Positions 36,307 through 46,300 of a stretch of 64,000 bases of DNA are shown in pieces. Numbering within the stretch: the stretch's first letter is position 1; each line of letters begins with the position of its first letter. The notes under the pieces are model-generated. The model did no database searches. It saw only the letters and a list, made by a program, of their open reading frames with translations, and had not been told where the DNA came from. The DNA lies in contig CBDDPL010000004.1 of the NCBI GenBank assembly GCA_965232285.1, positions 186,001 through 250,000 of the forward strand. The letters run 5' to 3'. The position numbers and the translations under genes were made by a program. The DNA comes from Denitrobaculum sp965232285 (GTDB taxonomy: Bacteria; Pseudomonadota; Alphaproteobacteria; Kiloniellales; Kiloniellaceae).

Positions 36307-38436
36307 TTACTCTTCGTTGGCCGGCAGGCCGGCCATGAGTTTCTCGCCGGCGACGCTGCCGACGACGTCCCGCAAGGCCTCGACAATCCTGGCGGCGTAG
36401 CGTTCCTGGTTTTCGCCAAGGATATCCAGGGCCTCCTGGTTGGACAGACCCGCACGGTAGGACCGCGGTTCGACACGGGCGGCGAAGACATCGCAGACGC
36501 CGAGGACCTGCGCGGTCAGCAGAATGCCGTCCCCTTTCAGACCGGCGGGATAACCGCCGCCGTCCAGGCGTTCGTGCATCTGGTAGATGGTGGGCAGGAC
36601 CGGCAGCTCGAAGTCGATGTCGCGCAGCATGTCGGACGCGTGATCGAGATGCTTGCGGATTTCGGCGATCTCCGAGGCATCAAGGCGGCCCGGCTTGTTC
36701 AGGAGCTTCCGCGATATCGCCAGTTTGCCGAGCTGCGAGAGGTTGGCCGCGATCTCCAGTGTTGAAACCTCTTCGGCGCGAAGCTGCAGGCGCTTCGCCA
36801 CCGCGACGGCGAGGTTGGCCACGCGGCGGGAATGGCCGGCGAGATAGGGGTCGCGCAGTTCGATTGCGCGGACCAGGGCCGTGACCGTCTGACGGACGGC
36901 CCGGTCGCGTTTCGCCTGTTCCTCCATCAGTTCGGTCACATCACGAACCACGGAGATCACGCCCTGAGACTGATTCTGTTCATCGAAAAACGGCAGTTTC
37001 GAGAATTGCAGATGCCGCTTCTGGCCTTCCAGATAGACTTCTTCATTGAAGGTCGATGAACCGCCCGTCTCCAGCACCCGCCGGTCGGCCAGAGCCAGGC
37101 GTTCCGAGGTTCCCTGGCCGAAGAGGGCGGTATCATCCAAGCCGACGATTTCCGCGGGGCTGCGCCCGACGGCTTTCGCAAAGGCGTCGTTCGCGTAGCG
37201 GTAACTGCCGTCTTCCGATTTCAGGCCGATGTGCTCTGCGATACTGCCATTGATGCTGTCCAGAAAGCGCTTTTGGGTCTGAATCCGGGCGGCGAGCTGC
37301 CGGAACTGTTCCGCCATCATGCGGTTGTGGCTGCTGCGCAACTGTGCCCAGACCGCGCCGAAGACTGCGACAATCGTGAAAACCACCAGCGCCATGGCGA
37401 TTATCACCGTGACGCGGTAGCTGTTCAGATCAGCGTGCGCGGTGTCCTTATCCATTTCCAGGACCGCCCAGAAGTCGGCGCCGACGATGGGAAGTGCCCG
37501 TGTGTAGACTTCCTGATCGCCGCCGAGAGATGGACCGGCGGTAAAAGGCAGGTCCGCGCTGCCGGGAATGGCGTCACCATCGCCGAGCGCACGGATTTCC
37601 GGCGTACGGGTCGGCAGCAGTTCGATCAGGCCGCCGCTTGTCCTGTGTACGAGGCGCAGTTGCTCGCCCTCAGGCGCCAGGGGGCGCGGTTCCAGGCTCT
37701 CGGCCAGCTTGACGGCGACCGGGGCCGTCACAACCAGCACGGCGACCGGGGCCGCCTGCTCCGTCTGTGAGGCTGCGGGCAGGATGGGAATGTAGATGTC
37801 CATGACCAGGCCGGCGGCGGCAACCCGCGGCGCCCCAAACTGCCGCTTCCCTGAGGTCAGGACCTCCAAGGCCGTGGCCGACTGCAGCGATCCGAGCGGA
37901 GCGGCACCACCACTCGCGACGTAGGCGACGCCCGTCTTTCCGACGAGATAACCGGCAATGAAATCGGCTGAGATCGCGAAGTCGGTTAGAACGCGCTCCA
38001 TGTAAGGGAGCTGCTCCAGCAGCGCGATCCCGAGCCCGGAGTCTGTGTCCGATGCTTCCGGTGTCATCTTGTCGATCGTCCCGCCGGCGGCATCCACATC
38101 ACTGGCAAAGAGGCGGAAGAGTTCGCTCTCCACCAGCCGGTCGGCGAGCCGTGCGGTGCCCTCCAGCCAGGTCGCGATGACCTCGGCGCGCGCTTCGACG
38201 GTGATGCGCATACGTTCCTGGAGATCTGTGATGACCTGATCCTTCTTCGACTCGATCGTGATCCAGGGGATCAGGACAGCGATGACCACGATCGCGGCGA
38301 GACCGATCAAAGCCGGCTTCGGCAAAGCGTCGCGTGACGGCGAAGCGGAGGAGTCCAGATCGCTTGTGGCCGGATCTCGCACATCCGGCTCGATCGTGAG
38401 CGGTCCCGTTTCGGTCATTGGCTTGCTGTTGGACAT
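36307..38436 (-). CDS. Membrane sensor: periplasmic domain, PAS, degenerate HD-GYP
   Basis: 709 residues. TM1 ~42-62 and TM2 ~341-361 enclose a ~280-residue periplasmic sensor domain (cache-like). Cytoplasmic PAS domain ~392-504, then an HD-GYP domain ~510-695. The GYP motif is present (HERLDGGGYPAGL), but the catalytic His-Asp pair is replaced by Ser567-Gln568 in NLSQLGK, and the first His of the HHE triplet is Met. Metal binding and c-di-GMP hydrolysis are therefore unlikely; binding of c-di-GMP or a partner is possible. It follows lapG by 24 bases in the same operon. By topology (periplasmic module, membrane, c-di-GMP-type domain) it could do the job of LapD, which is absent here. Confidence 0.82.
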   Translation of the reverse strand: MSNSKPMTETGPLTIEPDVRDPATSDLDSSASPSRDALPKPALIGLAAIVVIAVLIPWITIESKKDQVITDLQERMRITVEARAEVIATWLEGTARLADRLVESELFRLFASDVDAAGGTIDKMTPEASDTDSGLGIALLEQLPYMERVLTDFAISADFIAGYLVGKTGVAYVASGGAAPLGSLQSATALEVLTSGKRQFGAPRVAAAGLVMDIYIPILPAASQTEQAAPVAVLVVTAPVAVKLAESLEPRPLAPEGEQLRLVHRTSGGLIELLPTRTPEIRALGDGDAIPGSADLPFTAGPSLGGDQEVYTRALPIVGADFWAVLEMDKDTAHADLNSYRVTVIIAMALVVFTIVAVFGAVWAQLRSSHNRMMAEQFRQLAARIQTQKRFLDSINGSIAEHIGLKSEDGSYRYANDAFAKAVGRSPAEIVGLDDTALFGQGTSERLALADRRVLETGGSSTFNEEVYLEGQKRHLQFSKLPFFDEQNQSQGVISVVRDVTELMEEQAKRDRAVRQTVTALVRAIELRDPYLAGHSRRVANLAVAVAKRLQLRAEEVSTLEIAANLSQLGKLAISRKLLNKPGRLDASEIAEIRKHLDHASDMLRDIDFELPVLPTIYQMHERLDGGGYPAGLKGDGILLTAQVLGVCDVFAARVEPRSYRAGLSNQEALDILGENQERYAARIVEALRDVVGSVAGEKLMAGLPANEE

Positions 38437-38460
38437 CTGCTTGGTCTCTTGTGGTCAGTT

Positions 38461-39150
38461 TTACGGCTGCACGAAATGCGCCCAGCGGGTGGTTTCATTC
38501 ATCGAGTATTGCGGCAGGTAATGCTTGTACTTTGAGTGTGACAAAATGACGTTGGAAAGGCTATCCAGCACCAGGATGTCGTTCTTTTCATAGATGGCCA
38601 GAACCGCATGCCCGATGTTGCGGATCCGGTCCATCACGATGACGACGCGCATCTCCTCCTGCCGGAAACCCAGCTCTTTGAGCGCGAAGTACTTGGCGAT
38701 CGAAAAGTCCTCACAGTCGCCGGAGCGGGTCATGAACTCCACCGGGCTCGCCCAGTATTCATTGACGCCGAAAACCTCGTGATCGAGCTTGTAGGGCCAG
38801 CGGTTGAAGTAGCGGTTGACCTTGTTCAGGGTCTCCATGCGGCCAAGGCCCTGGGCGGCCAGGATGATCTCCCGCCAGGATTTCTGGACCTCGCTGGCGC
38901 AATTGGCGGGGTTGCTGGTGCAGGCCCTAAAGGCCTTCTGCTCCTGCTTCACCTGTTCGAGGACCCGGCGCCACTGCGGCAGCGCTTTGAAGGACTTCGA
39001 TTTGAATTCGATGGTTCGGAAAATCCCGGGCGAGGCGGTCTTGAGCGAATTGGTCAGATCAAGCAGGGTCGCTGCCCGTCCGGACAGGGGCGCGGCCGGC
39101 AGCGCGACGGCCAGCGCCGCGATCCCCGTGAAAAACCTTCGCCGATGCAC
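38461..39150 (-). CDS. lapG: LapG-type periplasmic cysteine protease (BTLCP, peptidase C93)
   Basis: 229 residues. Signal peptide (MHRRRFFTGIAALAVALPAA, cut near GRA-A), then the bacterial transglutaminase-like cysteine protease domain with triad Cys146 (SGDCEDFSIAKY), His181 (IGHAVL) and Asp196 (LVLDSLS). LapG cleaves LapA-type adhesins near the N-terminus and releases them from the surface; the activity needs calcium, and in Pseudomonas it is held back by LapD when c-di-GMP is high. The adhesin with a TAAG site, the exporter genes and a c-di-GMP-type sensor all lie beside it. Confidence 0.92.
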   Translation of the reverse strand: MHRRRFFTGIAALAVALPAAPLSGRAATLLDLTNSLKTASPGIFRTIEFKSKSFKALPQWRRVLEQVKQEQKAFRACTSNPANCASEVQKSWREIILAAQGLGRMETLNKVNRYFNRWPYKLDHEVFGVNEYWASPVEFMTRSGDCEDFSIAKYFALKELGFRQEEMRVVIVMDRIRNIGHAVLAIYEKNDILVLDSLSNVILSHSKYKHYLPQYSMNETTRWAHFVQP

Positions 39151-39324
39151 CTGAAGTGAATCCCGTCCATGAGTCCCGGCCCGAGAACGGCAGGGCCTAA
39201 GTTGCGGGAGTCTTTCAGATATTGGTTAATAGGCTTTGAAGATTTGGGGTTAAGCGGCATCAAGCTTTGTTGATGGAACCAAACCGAGTGGCGCCCGTTT
39301 GGCGGGCCCGACATGTCGGTTTGC

Positions 39325-40656
39325 TTACCGCTCCCGCAGCGCCTGATCGCGGGCCTTGAGGATCGGTTTGAGCAGATAATCCAGAACCGTCTTCTTGCCG
39401 GTCAGGATCTCCACCGTCGAGGTCATGCCCGGGATGATCGGCAGGTCGGCGCCGTTGCGCTGCAGGGTGGTTTTGTCGGTTCGGAGATAGACCCGATAGA
39501 AGCTTTCTCCCTGGTCGTCCTTGATGGTACCGGCGGAGATGGTCTCAAGCTGTGCCTGCAGGCCGCCTTAGATGGAAAAGTCATAGGCGGTGACCTTGAT
39601 GGTGGCCTCTTGTCCAGGCCGCAGGAAAGCGATGTCCGAGGGCCGGATCTGGGCTTCGATCAGCAGTGTGTCGTCGAGCGGTACGATCTCGATGATGTCT
39701 TCGCCGGGACGGATCACGCCGCCAACCGTATTGTGTTTCACTTCCTTGATGGTGCCGCGCACCGGTGAGCGTACCTCGGTCCGGGTGACGAGGTCCTCGC
39801 CGGCGGTCAGGGATTCGCTGATGGAATTGGCTTCAGTACGCACCCGGCTCAATTCGTTAGTCATCTCGGCTTTCGTCGAGAGCACCAGTTCGTCGATGCG
39901 CTGCTGGGCTTCGAGAACTGCCGTGTCCAGGCGCGGCATGCTCAGGCGAATGGTTTTGAGTTCGCCTTCCAGATCGGAGATCTGCCGGTCGATCCGGATG
40001 AGATCGAGACGCGGACTGATCCCTCTTTTCACCAGCGGCGCGGTGATGCCGCGTTCCTCCTGAGCCAGTTTCAGGCTGCGCCGGAGCTGTTGGCTGCGGC
40101 TCTTGGATTCCGCAATTTCCTGTTCGCGCTGGGACTTCTGGGCCTGCAGAACGGCGATCTGCGCGGTCTGCTGGCGCTTGCGGTTGTCGTAGAGCAGGCG
40201 CTGGGTCGCCACCTCGTCGGCGGCGTTCTCTAGAACGTCCTCCGGAAACTTAATCGGCCGGTCTTCCAGCTCGGCCTCCAGGCGTGCCGCCGTGGCCCGC
40301 AGGGCGTAGTACTGGCCGCGGGTGTCGCGGAAGGTCGCGCGCGCCGCCGTATTGTCGATCCGGACCAGGATGTCGCCGGGCTCCACGATGTCGCCTTCGC
40401 GCACCCTGATGTCCGCCAGGATGCCGCCTTCCAGGTTCTGGATGATCTGGGTCTTGCTGGAGGGTACGACGGTGCCTTCGCCGCGGGTGACTTCATCCAG
40501 GACCGCATGATTGGCCCAGATGCCGAAGACCAGGAAGAAGAGGAAAGAGGTGAGCGTCAGGATGTAGGCGAAGGTGCGTCCGCGCCGGCGTGCGGCCGCA
40601 TGGACGTCGGGCATGAAGAAGAGATCTTCATCTTTATAGGAACCGGAACTCGACAT
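39325..40656 (-). pseudogene. HlyD/LapC-type membrane fusion protein interrupted by one in-frame TAA
   Basis: The intact 5' part (40656-39571, 362 residues) has a cytoplasmic N-terminus, one membrane segment (~30-50), lipoyl-like LRVREGD-type strand, long coiled coil (~110-290) and the start of the beta-barrel, ending TAYDFSI. Codon 363 is TAA (39570-39568), where the family has Tyr. The same frame then continues for 80 codons (GGLQAQLETIS...DLPIIPGMTSTVEIL...VLDYLLKPILKARDQALRER) to a second stop at 39327-39325. Full length would be 443 residues, normal for the family. The rest is well conserved, so the change is recent, a sequencing error, or read through. Joins the ABC exporter to TolC in type I secretion. 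Likely same operon as the exporter gene, 60 bases upstream. Confidence 0.88.
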
Positions 40657-40716
40657 GCCTGCTACTTCCTCTAGGTGTTCACCGACTTCGCAGGTCGGAA
40701 ACCCACTTTCATTAAG

Positions 40717-43041
40717 CTAATTGGCGCCCGCGCGGATGCGGCCCTGCTTCAGGGCCTCCAGAACCTCTTCCTTCTTGCCGTCGGCCACGATCTTGCCGTT
40801 GTCCAGGATGATCAGGCGGTCGACCAGGCTCAGCAGCGAACTGCGATGGGTCACCAGCAGCAGGGTCTTGCCGGTCAGCGCTTTGCCCAGGCGGTTCTTG
40901 AACATGGCCTCGGTCGAGTTGTCCATGCCGCTGGTCGGCTCGTCCATCAGGATGATCGGCGGGTCGAGCAGCAGGGAGCGGGCGATGACCACCGCCTGCC
41001 GCTGGCCGCCCGACAGCGCCATGCCGCGCTCGCCGACCTGCAGGTCGAAACCGTGCGGATGGGTGCGCAGGAAGTCCGTGACGCCGGCCACCGACGCGGC
41101 GCGCAGGATGGTCGGGTCGTCCACGTGCGGCGCGCCGAAGGCGATGTTCTCGCGGACCGAGCCGAAGAAGAGGTAGTTGTCCTGTGAGACGTAACCGATG
41201 TTACGGCGCAGGTCAGCCGGATCGATCTGGCGGGAATCGGTACCGTCCATCAGCACCGAGCCCTCGGTCGGCTCGTAGAGGCCGAGCAGCAGGCGCGCGA
41301 TGGTGCTCTTGCCAGAGCCGATCCGTCCCAGGATGCCGATCTTCTCGCCCGGCTTGACCTTGAAGCTGACGTTGTCCAGCGCCAGGGGTTCCTGGTTCGG
41401 GTAGTTGAAGTTGATCTTCTTGAACTCGATCTCGCCGCTGAGCCGGGGGCGGTGCAGGAAGGTCTTGTCCTGATCGCGCTCGACAGGCGTCTTCATCAGG
41501 GTGTCGAGAGCCTTGAGCGCGACCCGCGACTGCTGCAGGCGGGTCAGCATGCCGGCGATGGCGCCCAGCGGGGCGAGGGCCCGGCCGGTCAGCATGGTGG
41601 AGGCCACCAATGCGCCCATGGTGATCAGGCCTTCGGAAATCAGATGCACGCCGTAGATCACCACGATGACCGTCACCAGTTGAATGGTCACCTGGGCAAA
41701 GGTGGTGGCGATGCCGGAGAGGAAGCGGGCCTTGCCGGAAGATTCGGCGGTCAGGCCGACGAAACGTTCCCAGGAACGCTGCACGCGGCCTTCGGCTGCG
41801 GTCGCCTTGATGGTCTCCAGACCGTCGATGGTCTCGACCAGCAGGGCGTGCTTCTGGCTCGACTCCCGGTGTGTCTTTTCTATGACTTTTCGAAGGGGAA
41901 ACTGCAGGCAAACCCCGACGAAGATCACGATCGGGACGGCGATCAGCGGGACCAGAGCGATGGGTCCCGAGACCAGGAAGATCACCCCGAGGAACAGGAA
42001 GATGAAGGGCAGGTCGACGAAGGCGACCAGGGTGCCGGAGGTGAAGAACTCCCGCAGACTCTCGAATTCGCGCAGGTTATTCGCCATGGCGCCGGTCGAA
42101 GGCGGCTTGCTCGAGAGCTTCATGGACATGAGCTGTTCGAGCAGCCGGCTGGCAATGATCACGTCCGCGTTCTTGCCGGCGATATCCACGAAATAGGTGC
42201 GCATGTTGCGCATCACGAACTCGAAGAGAAAGACCGTACAAACGCCCAGCGCCAGAACCCAAAGAGTTTCAATGGCATTGTTGGGCACGACCCGGTCGTA
42301 GACGTTCATGATGAACAGCGGACTCGCGATCGCGAAGCAGTTGATCATGATCGAGGCCAGCGCTACGTGGCTGTAGATCGGCCAGAACTTGGCGAGTGTT
42401 CCCCAGAACCAGGCGGTCGGTTGCTTCAGCCGGATGTCCGAGGCGCGGTCGTCGAACTTGAACTCCGGCCGCGCGAAGATGGCGTAGCCGAGATACTCCT
42501 CTTCCAGCTCCTCGATATCGATGGTCTTGGTGCCGCCGCCACCTTCCGGCACCATGATCTCAGCCGTCTTGCGGGCTTTGACCTGGGTGAGGACGCAGGC
42601 GCCGCTGCCTTTGAGCAGCAGGATGCAGGGGAGTGTGACCTGCTGAATCGCTTTGAGCTTTGGCCGGCGCACGACCCGCGCCGTGAGTCCGGCCCGTTCG
42701 GCGGCTCGCACGGCCAGTTCCGGGGTGAAGCGCTGCTCCGCATGGGGCAGGCCCGCCTTCAGGGCTTCCGCGGAAATCGGACGTTGCAGCAGGGTCGCGA
42801 GGATCGTCACGCACTGAACCAGCGGATCCTCGAAGTCGACCATGGAGGGCGCGACATGCCACTCGGACTTGGGCGCTTCCAGCAGGTCTTCCGTATGAAG
42901 CGCCTCGGCTTTCCTGGAACCGGATTCGGCCGCGGACGGGTCCGGCGGGCTGGCGGGCGCGCCCTGAGGAGACTCACTTTTCTGCTCTAGCGGGGATGCG
43001 GAAGCCGTCCCTGCGCCGACGCTGTAATCGCGTGGTGCCAT
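40717..43041 (-). CDS. LapB-type type I secretion ABC transporter (permease/ATPase)
   Basis: 774 residues from the ATG at 43041; upstream in-frame ATGs at 43068 and 43146 are possible. N-terminus Pro/Ser-rich, then a C39-like domain (about 60-190) without the catalytic Cys, as in RTX exporters; six membrane helices (~230-500); ATPase domain with Walker A GRIGSGKST, signature LSGGQRQ, Walker B ILMDEPT, H-loop THR. This is the architecture of LapB/RtxB proteins that export giant adhesins, so the adhesin at 24.5 kb is the probable cargo. Two TTAACC boxes lie about 130-180 bases upstream of the chosen start. Confidence 0.92.
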   Translation of the reverse strand: MAPRDYSVGAGTASASPLEQKSESPQGAPASPPDPSAAESGSRKAEALHTEDLLEAPKSEWHVAPSMVDFEDPLVQCVTILATLLQRPISAEALKAGLPHAEQRFTPELAVRAAERAGLTARVVRRPKLKAIQQVTLPCILLLKGSGACVLTQVKARKTAEIMVPEGGGGTKTIDIEELEEEYLGYAIFARPEFKFDDRASDIRLKQPTAWFWGTLAKFWPIYSHVALASIMINCFAIASPLFIMNVYDRVVPNNAIETLWVLALGVCTVFLFEFVMRNMRTYFVDIAGKNADVIIASRLLEQLMSMKLSSKPPSTGAMANNLREFESLREFFTSGTLVAFVDLPFIFLFLGVIFLVSGPIALVPLIAVPIVIFVGVCLQFPLRKVIEKTHRESSQKHALLVETIDGLETIKATAAEGRVQRSWERFVGLTAESSGKARFLSGIATTFAQVTIQLVTVIVVIYGVHLISEGLITMGALVASTMLTGRALAPLGAIAGMLTRLQQSRVALKALDTLMKTPVERDQDKTFLHRPRLSGEIEFKKINFNYPNQEPLALDNVSFKVKPGEKIGILGRIGSGKSTIARLLLGLYEPTEGSVLMDGTDSRQIDPADLRRNIGYVSQDNYLFFGSVRENIAFGAPHVDDPTILRAASVAGVTDFLRTHPHGFDLQVGERGMALSGGQRQAVVIARSLLLDPPIILMDEPTSGMDNSTEAMFKNRLGKALTGKTLLLVTHRSSLLSLVDRLIILDNGKIVADGKKEEVLEALKQGRIRAGAN

Positions 43042-43169
43042 CGTGCTCTTGTGGTCTCCTGCAGTCATTGCGACCGGGCTGATACCGCAGCCGGGATGTC
43101 CCTGGCTGACAGACTTGCCGCCGGCGCTTTGGAATTTTGGCGGCAATCATCCATCACTAGGTGCTTCCC

Positions 43170-43221
43170 ATTGGTTAATGCCTGTCAAATCATCGCATTG
43201 AATCTACACATTATGGTTAAT
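43170..43221 (-). promoter_or_regulatory. Pair of CtrA-like half-sites upstream of the exporter operon
   Basis: On the minus strand ATTAACCAAT (43179-43170) and ATTAACCATA (43221-43212) occur in the leader of the exporter gene. TTAACCAT is the CtrA half-site of many alphaproteobacteria. The spacing (~42 bases) does not give the full TTAA-N7-TTAA site, so each would be a half-site. Similar boxes are found upstream of lapG, the exoprotease genes and tolC. Confidence 0.35.
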
Positions 43222-43334
43222 GCGCTGTGAAAGAACACGAAAAATAAGCGATGTTCGTAACGGACCCCCAAGGCGGGTACGGCGGCAGCCTGGGAACTGC
43301 CGCCGTCTTGGCAAAAGGGCGTCGGCTGCCTGCG

Positions 43335-46300
43335 TCAGGTCAGACCCAGCCGTTCCCTGGCGAGCGTCGTCACGGCGCCATAGTCGGTCTTACCGCTGCC
43401 GAGCAGGGGAACTTCGGCGATCTGATGCAGCAGCTTGGGCAATTGGATCTCGGCCCAGCCGCGGGATTTGCCGTGGCTCTGAAGCTCTTCGGGCCGCGGA
43501 TCTTCCCGGGTCGTCAAGAGCATGATCTGTTCGCCCTTCTTCGGGTCGGGCAGGGCGGCGGCGACATGCTGTTCGTCGGGCCAGAGTTCGGCCGCGAGAG
43601 CCTCGACGGCGGTCAGGCTGACCATTTCGCCGCCGATCTTGGCGAAGCGTTTTGCGCGGCCACGGATCGTCACGTATCGCTGCTCATCCAGTTTGCAGAT
43701 GTCGCCGGTGTCGTACCAGCCCGTCTCCAGCGGCTGCAGGACGGCCGGTTTATCCGCCTTCAGATAGCCGCGCATGACGTTGGGGCCGCGAACGAACAGG
43801 CGCCCGACGTCCGGCTCGTCCAGACCCGGCACCGCTTCCAGCCGTGCGTCGATACCGGGCAGCAGGCGTCCGACCGTACCGCTCTTGAAGTGCATCGGTG
43901 TATTGACGGCCAGGACCGGCGCACACTCCGTCGCCCCATAGCCTTCGAAGATCCGCAGCCCGAAGCGTTCGGACCAGATGCGGCGGGTCTCGTCCTTCAC
44001 GCGCTCCGCGCCGGCGAAGACATAGCGCAGCGAGTAGAAATCGTAGCTGTCCGCCTTGGCATAGGCCTGCAGGAAGGTATCGGTCGCGAAGAGGATCGTC
44101 GCATTGCTGTGGTAGATCATCTCCGGGATCACCTTGAAGTGCAGAGGCGAGGGATAGAGAAAGCTCGGCACGCCCGAGAGCAGCGGCAGGATCAGGCCGC
44201 CGGTCAGGCCGAAGGAGTGAAACAGCGGCAGCGGATTGAAGACCTTGTCGACCGGATTGAAGTCCAGCACCGAGGCCACCTGCCGGCAGTTGGAGACGAT
44301 GTTGCGGTGGCTGAGGGCGACCCCTTTCGGCAGGCCTTCGGAGCCCGAGGTGAAGAGGATCACCGCCGTATCGTCGGGGTCGACTCCGCGCCGGTGGTGC
44401 AGTGCCGCTGCGAAGGGTGTTTTTAACAGGGCGGCGAGCCGGTCGAGGGTCGAGACCTTGTCCCGGATGTCCTCGAGATAGATCAGTTCCACCACCTCGG
44501 CGAGGGCCTCTTCCAGGGCCGACAGCTTCGCCAGTTCGATAAAGCGACGGGAGGTGACAACCTGCTTGATGTCGGCGGCTTTGATGGCCGCCTTGATCGA
44601 GGCCGGACCGACAGTGAAGTTCAGCATGGCCGGAATCCGCCCGACGGCCGACAGACCCAGTAGGGTCACCACGCTGCCCACCGTATTGGGCAGCAGCAGC
44701 CCGACCGGGATCTCCGGGGCCGTGCGCTTCTCGAGAGCGCGTCCGAGCGCAAGGCTCGCGGTCAGAAGGCGGTCATAGGTGAAGGGCTTCTGCTCCACGT
44801 CCCGCAGGATCTCGCTCTTGCGGCCATGCGCATGCCGGGCGTCGAGGAAGGCTTCGAACAGAGTCTGAGGCGCGTCGGAGGTCTGGAACATCATGCCAGA
44901 CATCACGTCATAGAGCTTCTGGGCGATGTTCTTGCGGCGCATCCGGCCTGACAGGCCTTCGTCGCCATGGAACTCCCGCGGCTCCAGCACCGTGACGGTG
45001 ATCTGCGGAAACCAGCGCTGGCGCAGCTTGCCCTTCAGATAGGTGAAGCGGCTGTGCTGGACGCCGTCCAGGCGGATCGGGACGATGGGCGCATTCGCCT
45101 TGTCCGCGATCATGCCCGGTCCCTCGTAGATCTTCATCAGGGCGCCGGTCTGGGTCAGGCGACCTTCGGGGAAGATCACGCAGCGTTTGCCCTTGGCCAC
45201 TTCCTTGATCAGGGATTTGGTCGCCATGGGATTGGTCGGGTCCATGGGAAAGGCTTCGACCAGCGAAAGGAAGAGTCGGACCCACCACTTCCTGGCCTGT
45301 TCGGTGTCGACGGCGAAAACCAGTTGCCCCGGCAGGAAAGCCGCCAGCAACAGGCCGTCCAGATAGGAGACGTGGTTGGCGACGATCACCGCCTTGTCGC
45401 CGACCTTCTGCAGGTTCTCGACATCGCGGAGCCGGACCTTGAAGAGCAGGCGCAGGATCGTGGCCGCGGTGGTCTTGAAGAGCTCCTGCGGCAGGAGCTT
45501 GCAGACGTAGACGGCGGCGGCGACGCTGCCGATCGCAATCACCACGAAGATCTCGAGGACCGTCGCGCCGGCGGCAAAGGCGGCTGCCGTGAGGCCAGCG
45601 GCCACCACGATGAAGAGTGCGTTGAGGATGTTGTTGGCCGCGATGTTGCGCGAGCGGTGTTCATCGCTGGAACTGGCCTGCAGGATCGTATAAAGCGGCA
45701 CGATGAAGAGACCGCCGAACAGGGCCAGCAGAAGCAGGTCGGCGAGCAAACGCCAGTTCTGCCAGTCGCGCAGGAAGCTCTCGGCCGTATAGGTTTCGAG
45801 CGGCGCTGTGATCGTACTGGCGGCGAAGGCCAGATCCAGCGAAAAGACCGCCATGCCGAGCGCCCCGAAAGGTACGTATTTGGCGCTGACCTCACCTTTC
45901 AACAGCTTGCTGCAGAGCAGCGACCCGGCGGCAATGCCGATGGTGAAGGTGGCAAGCAGCAGCGTGACGACCGTTTTGTCCCCGCCGATGATGTCCCTTG
46001 TGAAGCCGAGAAACTGCGTCAGGTAGGTCGCACCGACGGCCCAGAACCAGGAAATGCCGATGATCGAGAGGAAGACCGGACGGTTCTCGGCGGCGTGGCG
46101 CAGGACCGCGAAGGTCTGGCTAAAGGGAAGCCATTTCCCCTTGGCTGTACCTTGCGAGGCTGTCGCTGGATCGGGCGCGACAGGCAGGGACGTCGGGGGG
46201 ATGGACCAACTGGCCGCCAGTCCCAGCCCGGCGCAGATCAGGAGCGCGGCGCTGACCAGGGTCCGGCCTGCCTCACCCTCGATGAGAAGTCCGCCGGCGA

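Noticed and set aside
36307..39150. LapD (GGDEF-EAL) in the adhesion locus
   Set aside because: No GGDEF or EAL domain was found on either strand of the window; the only c-di-GMP-type domain is the degenerate HD-GYP.
39568..39570. Recoding of TAA as an amino acid in the adaptor gene
   Set aside because: TAA is not the selenocysteine (TGA) or pyrrolysine (TAG) codon, and normal genes in the window end in TAA, so mutation, error or low-level read-through is more likely.
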